This document shows positions 57,834 through 64,000 of a stretch of 64,000 nucleotides of DNA, piece by piece. The notes beneath the pieces are model-generated. The model did not search any database. It had not been told where the DNA came from and saw nothing but the letters and a program-made list of their open reading frames with translations. Source of the stretch: Portulaca oleracea (lineage: Eukaryota > Streptophyta > Magnoliopsida > Caryophyllales > Portulacaceae). Every line of letters begins with the position of its first letter. Positions within the stretch are counted from its first letter, which is position 1. The translations under genes were made by a program, and so were the position numbers. The DNA lies in assembly GCA_029582165.1 (NCBI GenBank), contig CM055875.1:31750644-31814643 (forward strand), in the 5' to 3' direction.

Positions 57834-60800
57834 AATATAGTTAGGGGCGGAGCCAGGAATTTTTTATAGTGGGGGCCAAGTTTAAAATTTACGTCATATA
57901 AAATAAATACTAAAATTTTATATAGTCATGTATTCCAATAAATTAATAAATAACCACATAATATGATTAACCAACGTAATTGATGATGGAAAACATACAT
58001 TAAATTAAAGGAGCTCTTCATCTGCTTGGCGTTCATCGGTTCATGGAGCTACACAGTTGTTGCATCCTTCAAAACAAATAATAATATATTAAAAAAGTGA
58101 CATATATTAAAACACATGCAAATAATAAAAAAGTTCATTGAAGATACCTCATCACTTCAATCTTGCCCGCCTATTTTTAATGTCATCAAAATCATCTATT
58201 ATCTTATCCACTGAGAATGTCTTGGCAATTTCCTTCTCGATATAAACAATCATATAATTTCTAAGGAAACCATCTTCCATTTTGTTACGAAGACTTGTCT
58301 TGATGATTTTCATAGCAGAAAAAGCTCTCTCTGTAGTTGCAGTTGAAACGGGAAGGGTCATAACCAAACGTAGTACTCTATCAACCAAAGGGTACTCTTT
58401 TGAATTTTCAATCTCAGCATGCACTCTACATAAATCAGCAATCGTGCTTAAATTTTGAAACTTTGGATGAGTGGGGATATTTCGCTGATAATGCTTCAAT
58501 TCATACTTCAAACGGATTTGTTCTTGCTCTGAAAAATCACCCGGATAATATTTTTCAACAAGACTGTATATGTTATCGCTTTTGAAAGAACGATAGCCAT
58601 CCTTAGGATTTAGAGTTGCACTCAAGATCAACAACTCTGTTGTTCGTTCACTAAACCTGCTATTTAGCTCTTTCAATTGTTGATCCACAGTTGCAGTAAA
58701 TATTTCCACTCGAAAATGGTGCTCTACTGTCACAGTATGCTTTTGCTTGCCTTGTACATGTAATGACCGAAGAACATCAACATATGGACCATTCATGTCA
58801 GGCATAGAAACATCATATCGCTCACAAAATAGCTTCACCGATTTTACTAAATCTTCCCATCCATCATCTCTCAACTCCTGAATTAATTGCTTGGTACTTG
58901 AAACAGGGATCATAGCATTTACAATATCTTGTTCTTTCTTCTGTAAAGCTTGGAAAAGTGCTTCTGTGATACCCATAATCTCTTTTACTACATGTAAAAT
59001 AAACACAAAATCAAATGACATTAAGTGCTTAAGGGCACTTTTTGCATCTCCTTGATGAGCAAATGAAGATCCTTGAATAGCTATGTTACCAACAACAGAA
59101 CAAATAGGACCATATAGTCTAATCAAACTGCATAATGATTTGAAATGTGAACCCCATCTAGTGTCTCTAGGACGTTGCAAAGTACCAATTTGGTTAAGGC
59201 CCACTCCAGTATCAAGGCCACCAGATGCATTCAAATGTGCTAACTCTTCCTTCTGGCTTTCTTGTAACTCATCATGACGTTTGGCCGAGTTAGTAACAAT
59301 ATTGACAATGAAGAGTAAGTTCTGAAAAAAGTATGAACTTCTGGAATTTCTCTTGCTGCAGCAACAAGTGCTAATTGCAATTGATGGGCTAAACAATGTA
59401 CATAATATGCATAAGGGCAATCTTTAAGGAACAATGCTTGCAATCCATTCCATTCCCCACGCATATTACTAGCCCCATCATACCCTTGTCCTCTAATATT
59501 TGTAATGTTAAGATTGTGATTTGACAAAACTTCACAAATCTTATTCTTGAGAGTCAATGAAGTTGTATCTTTGACATGTACTAAGTCCAAGAACCTTTCT
59601 CGTACATACCCATTTCTGTCAACAAACCTCACAACTATAGCCATTTGTTCCCTTTTTGCAACATCCCTAGATTCATCCACTATCAAGCATAACTTAGAAT
59701 TTCCAATTTCATCACGTATTGCAATCTGGACATTCATAGCAAAGACCTGTAGGATCTCTTTCTGAATTTCAGGAGATGTATACTTGGCATTTTTTGGAGC
59801 ATTTTTGAAAACGGACCTCACTTCGTCATTACATGAACACAACAATTTCATCAACTCAAGAAAATTCCCTTGATTTTCTGAATCGAAGCTTTCGTCATGT
59901 CCCCTAAATGCACAAGTTTGAAATGTCAACCATCGAATGACATCAATTGATGTTTTCACCTGCAACCTATTGCTCAATACTTCTTCTGTAGTTTGTTTCT
60001 CAACAACACTTTCAATATGGCATGATTTATTATTCAAATTATTCAAACAACTTACTGCAAAATTATGAGCTGAATTCGAACCTTTTCCAATATGAGCAAG
60101 GAAAGCACAATCTTTTCCACTCACCTTTCGCCAATTTCGGAAGCCTTTAACTGTAAATGTATCAGATCCTCTTTTCTCAGTGGGCTTTTTTGCAAAGAGA
60201 AAGCATGGAAAACAATAAGCAGCCTTTGTTTCGGGAGAATATTCTAGCCAGGTATACTTTTCGAACCAATGATAATTAAATCGACGAGGATGACTTTCTG
60301 AACCAGTCGCTTCATACTCATCTTGATAAGGCTGAAAAGGTCCATACTTCATATATGCCATTCGTTTTTCATCCCGTTCATTTTTAGGATAACTATCAAT
60401 TGGTTTACGCAAGCCTGGATCACGCACCAAAGAATTTACATCTGAAACTTCAGGTTCAATTCTAGGAGTCTTACGGGAAGGTTGTGGTTGTTCACTATCC
60501 AAATTAGGTTGATCTTCGTTTAAATTTGCATCCACCTCATCAGTTTGTGTATTATCTTCAAGAACAACATTCTTCGGCTTTTTCTTAAAAAAAGAATCAA
60601 TTGTTCTTTTTGACATGATCTTATTGACCTATAAAGTTATAAAATAAAAATTATATTAACTATTCAAATTATGATCAATTTAAACACTTAAAAATTAAAT
60701 AGATAAAGTACCCATTCAATGATTATATTTTTATTACACACAAAAATTAATAACTTAAATAAAGTTCACAAATTAAATAAACATACTATTATTCCTAAAT

Positions 60801-61301
60801 TGAACTATACAAAAACTTTCATAAATTTAAGTGAACAATGTAAAATAATAAACAAACAAATAATTTTTAAAAGCTTAATAATTCACAATTGTTTGTTTAT
60901 TCATATGAGTCAATGAGTGAAAAGTAAAGGCTGTAAAGTGTAAAGCACTAAAGCAGTAAAGCAAATATGCATCATACCTTTTGAAGAGTGATGGTCTGAG
61001 TCATTTGACGGCTGATGGTGAATTAATTCAACTGATCAGTCTGATACTCTGATCCCTCTGGCCTCTCCGAGTCCGCGTCACTGCCGTATGTGCCTCTGGC
61101 CTTCTGCGTCAAATCAATCTCTCTATCTGTCCCTTCAACTTACTGATTTTTTTTAATTGGAGGAGAGATGGTATTAACCTAATTAGATATTAAATTTAAT
61201 GGGCCCAAAACAATAAAACTATTCTGTTTTTTTTTAAATTCATTGGGGGGGGGGGGGGCTGGCCCACACTAACCCCCCCTCCCTACGCTCCTGAATATAG
61301 T
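57834..61301 (-). mobile_element. hAT transposon with 8-bp target duplication
   Basis: The element proper is 57842-61293 (3452 bp). AATATAGT at 57834-57841 and 61294-61301 is a perfect 8-bp duplication. The short inverted ends are TAGGGGCGGAG and, from the right, CAGGAGCGTAG. A single transposase gene on the minus strand fills most of the element. A G run (61246-61258) near the right end may be a slippage site. Completeness and the clean target duplication suggest a recent insertion into the Gypsy LTR. Confidence 0.95.
58152..60616 (-). pseudogene. hAT transposase (TTF finger, DUF4371, hAT dimer) with one frameshift
   Basis: The ATG at 60614-60616 opens a frame that runs to a T6 homopolymer near 59320. 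There a single-base shift occurs, and the second frame continues to the TGA at 58152. Together they cover about 820 residues. Residues 115-200 form a TTF-type zinc finger with YCFPCFLFAK (C135, C138) and CLNNL. A catalytic-core segment has LCLIVDESRDVAKREQM and a GYDGASNM motif. The C-terminal hAT dimerisation block reads TLPVSTATTERAFSAMKIIKT near 58310-58370. On the minus strand, a GT-AG intron at 60629-60977 may interrupt the 5' leader. No other break is visible. If the homopolymer length is a read error, the gene would be intact. Confidence 0.92.
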
Positions 61302-62950
61302 ATAGTGTATGTAAATCATGTTAGAGTCTTGTTAGTATTATTTCATGCATAAATTAGGTTAGTCTAATTTGTTAAATTTAAATTCATTATTTACAATTGA
61401 GTAATGATGTATGTTATGGTCTTAAGTAAGGTTGATTATAGTTTTGAAAAATATTTTATGTTTATTGTTCATAATTGTGACGTATAGTTTATTTTGTATT
61501 TCTTTAGTTAAATTATTAGTTTATATTTATTACTATGTTATAATTCGTAAAAAGTGTTTTTAAATATTTTCCCACTGTTTTACAATTTTTGTTAATGTAT
61601 TACGTGTATTAAAGTTTCAAACTTTACATGTTTATGTTATGTGATTATTATGAGTATATATTATTATTCCGTTTCTATCGGGTTTCTTTATGAAAAATTA
61701 TGTTGTATTTGCTAAATGATTATTCTAAAACTCCTCCTATTGTTTTTATAAGTTTTATAATTTATTATGGGTAGTGAAGTTTCAAACTTTGTGTTTTACA
61801 TTATTTTACTATTAATACACGGTTATATTATTATTACGATATTATCGAGTTTTCTTTACTTTAAAAGGTTTAACTGTTGGTTATAAGTGGTAGCTTTTAG
61901 ACCTTGGTTGGATTATGGTAGAAACTTTAACCTTGGACACTGTTTTAGGCCCAAATTAGGACCCCGGGATCAATTGGTGAAAGGTAGAACCGAAATTATT
62001 GATTATATGGAAACCGGTAACGGAACAGTTTTGATAGGGTCTAGAGATTGGGTCACCATAGGTAGTATAGTCATCCTTTAACCGAACCGTTTGAACTGAA
62101 GGTTCCTTATAATGTTAGCTTTCATAGAAATTTTACGAATCGGACTTTGGAGTTGTATAAGTCGAGTTATACCCCGATTACCAGACCTAGGTCAGATCTG
62201 GACAGTTTGGATTGATGACCGCTTTTGAGGACTTTAGAGCATGTTTTTTTTTGTCTCGAGTTCAACATAAGAGTTTTAGTAGACATCCCCAGGTTTCCGA
62301 AAAGTCCAAAACCAGACCCATAGGATGTCGGGAAGTCACGTTATGACCCTTTTTATGTGGATGTTGTAATATGTCTTACTGATGTTAGTTGTTAATGAAT
62401 GTGTTGTTGATTGAAAAGTTTACTTGGTATTATTATACGATTACTTGGAATGTGTTAAGTAATTTAAAGTGTGAATTCATGATTGATAGGAACCTATAGT
62501 CTTCCTAGGGGAGGGTTAGGTAGAAGGTAGTTAATACTAACTTCGAAGGGGCACGTTCTGATTAGAATAATTATTCTATGTTAGGCCCGAGCTAATTCGC
62601 GTCGTTAGTGAGCTCAAGTGTATTCGTTTTTGCTGTGAAGTGAAGCTAACCAGGTAATGTCTATGCTCTAATTCCCACCGGGATGTTCTTTAAATGTGTT
62701 TTAATGTTTTCTAATCTGTTGTGATCAGGATTGCATCCCGAAAGGGGACTTTTGTGGAAATGTGACCATCTGTTTTGGATAACTGTGCGTATTTGTTGTG
62801 ATTATTGATTTATGAGTTGAGAATTGAGATGGTCTTTTATAAGTAGTTTTGATACTGGTTTTGATAACCTGGGTTGGGTTTGACTGAGTTGTGAGTTGAG
62901 TTTTTGCATTAATTCAAAGTGAAACATTAAGCGGGTGTGGGACCCGGGAA

Positions 62951-63160
62951 AATCCCCGTGGTATCCCTCGCGGTAAACGGTGAGCGAAAATGGTGTATTT
63001 TCTTTGAGAAGATTTGCTCGAATTTCCGTTTAAAATAAATTAAAGTTTAAAATTTAAATAAACTCTTTTTTTTGGATTTTATTAAAATATGAGAATTTTA
63101 TTTATTCAGGAAGTGAACAGAAAATAAAAAAAAGGAAAAAAGAAACGAAAAAAAAACAAA
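62951..63160. other. AT-rich spacer, no gene
   Basis: No feature recognised beyond long A and T runs. Confidence 0.4.
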
Positions 63161-63161
63161 C

Positions 63162-63333
63162 AGAAAACCCCGGGACTGGGCTCGGGGCGGTTTACTGTAG
63201 CAATACCTGCAGGTATTGCGCCTGCCCCGGCCCGAGACAGAAGAAACAGAGAACCCCGGGACTGGGCTCGGGGCGGTTTACTGTAGCAATACCTGCAGGT
63301 ATTGCGCCTGCCCCGGCCCGAGACAGAAGAAAA
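63162..63333. repeat. tandem duplication, two units of 86 bp
   Basis: Units 63162-63247 and 63248-63333 are nearly identical (from ACCCCGGGACTGGG to CCCGAGACAGAAGAAA). Each holds the palindrome CAATACCTGCAGGTATTG. Confidence 0.92.
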
Positions 63334-63525
63334 ATAAAATCTTTTTTTTTAAAAGAAAAAGAAAATAAAAAAAACTGCAAACAGGAGGATTCGAACCCGA
63401 GACCGAGACTGCTGTCTACTGCGATACCTGCAGGTATCGTGGTCGATAATCCGGGAGAGAGTCCCGATCTGGAAGTCAGGTCCGGGCCGTGGGTCGGGCC
63501 AGAATACCGCCAGGTATTCTGTCCG
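63197..63525. repeat. array of four related palindromes
   Basis: CAATACCTGCAGGTATTG occurs at about 63200 and 63286. CGATACCTGCAGGTATCG occurs near 63422, and GAATACCGCCAGGTATTC near 63502. The first three are perfect 18-bp palindromes, and the change from A-T to G-C pairs is matched on both sides. The surrounding units share CTGTCTACTG and CAGTCTCGG-like words. Confidence 0.85.
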
Positions 63526-63559
63526 TCCCGGCCTCGGAGCCTACTTCCGAACTTAGGGA

Positions 63560-64000
63560 TTTGGACCTTAAAAAAACTTTATTTTCGCAATCCGCTTTTT
63601 TTTTTCAAATCCGAAAAGAAAATGAAACCCGAAAAATAAATAAAAGAAAGAAAAGAAAAACGAGTCGCCAATTAATTTTTGAACGAGAATTAATAAACTC
63701 ATAAAAAGTGACTCCACAAACCACGAACCACGAGATTCGGATCCGGGGTTAAGGTTACGAATTCGGGAATAAAATTCTTGAATCCGCCCGTTCAACGAAC
63801 GGACTTTACTAAACCGGTTAAAATAAAAAAAAAAGGGGAAAGAAGAGAGTAGAACGGAGTATTAATTATCGTTATTAATGTTATTTAGTTACATACAAAT
63901 GCAATAGTAAACGTGAAGTAAATACAAGAAATAAAAGAATTAAATACAAGCGTACCTTTATTCACGAACAATCCATATTATTTAGGTCGAGTTTAGGGTT
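63560..64000 (-). repeat. Tat/Ogre-like LTR or leader DNA
   Basis: On the minus strand the words AATTCGTAACCTTAACCCCGG, near 63740-63760, and AAAAATTAATTGGCGACTCG, near 63660-63680, recall the leader region of Tat/Ogre Gypsy elements. The same words occur, diverged, in the DNA near 56500-56600. It continues past the window end. Confidence 0.4.

Larger units (their letters stand above)
56797..62950 (+). repeat. Tekay-like Gypsy LTR, split by a hAT transposon
   Basis: The LTR starts TGTAAAACCCCAAAAAATTC. With the hAT element removed, about 2.7 kb of non-coding, mostly AT-rich DNA follows. It includes a GC-rich block (57270-57650). Near 62940-62990 lie CCCCGTGGTATCCCTCGCGG words that are common in such LTRs. 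The right end is not sharply defined and no second LTR is in the window. Confidence 0.55.

Noticed and set aside
63380..63460. A tRNA gene on the minus strand
   Set aside because: The B-box word is good, but no full cloverleaf or acceptor stem could be drawn.
1..64000. CRISPR arrays or other prokaryotic systems
   Set aside because: Repeats here are transposon ends, microsatellites or tandem duplications. None has regular short repeats with unique spacers, and gene structure is plant-like.

Overview
The window is nuclear DNA from a flowering plant, most likely a eudicot. The signs are spliced genes with GT-AG introns, a DIVARICATA-type MYB factor, a BAHD acyltransferase, plant initiator-tRNA primer sites (TGGTATCAGAGC), plant-specific MULE, hAT, Copia, Tekay-like and Tat/Ogre-like elements, and AT-rich spacers full of MITEs. 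I cannot name the species from sequence alone. There are no bacterial features, rRNA genes or CRISPR arrays, and no tRNA gene I can defend.

Only three ordinary host genes are supported. They are a two-exon MYB/SANT transcription factor (385-2325, minus), a single-exon conserved plant protein of 200 residues with an acidic tail (35097-35699, plus), and a three-exon BAHD alcohol acyltransferase of the benzyl-alcohol O-benzoyltransferase type (48720-50641, plus). Each has a TATA box in a sensible place. Nearly everything else is transposable-element DNA, much of it nested.

Layout. 0-5.9 kb: MYB gene, then AT-rich DNA with MITEs. 5.9-10.8 kb: a young Copia element (minus) with near-identical LTRs and a polyprotein broken only by three in-frame stops. 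11.7-12.2 kb: a TRIM-like retroelement. 12.8-16.2 kb: a complete FAR1-type MULE with 88-bp terminal inverted repeats and a perfect 9-bp target duplication. 18.4-19.3 kb: probable LTR-type DNA. 20.4-21.0 kb: a GC-rich hAT MITE. 23.1-28.4 kb: a Copia deletion derivative with a perfect 5-bp target duplication, carrying two oppositely oriented hAT MITEs and, inside its 3' LTR, a 1.26-kb solo LTR. 28.4-32.4 kb: a LINE fragment and a decayed Copia relative. 32.6-33.9 kb: a Pack-MULE with long inverted repeats, a perfect 9-bp target duplication and a captured gene fragment. 36.3-43.7 kb: a 7.4-kb composite MULE inserted into an older MITE. It holds a plant-mobile-domain (MAIN-like) pseudogene and, converging on it, a MULE transposase joined to an OTU-like protease domain. 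44-48 kb: a MITE cluster. 51.5-53.3 kb: a LINE RNase H fragment inside a MITE-like element. 54.3-64 kb: Tat/Ogre-like and Tekay-like LTR DNA, the latter split by a nearly intact 3.45-kb hAT transposon with a perfect 8-bp target duplication.

The genes do not form a pathway. The main story is layered transposition, and its order can be read from the target-site duplications. The composite MULE (plant mobile domain plus OTU-transposase) and the Pack-MULE are the most interesting objects.
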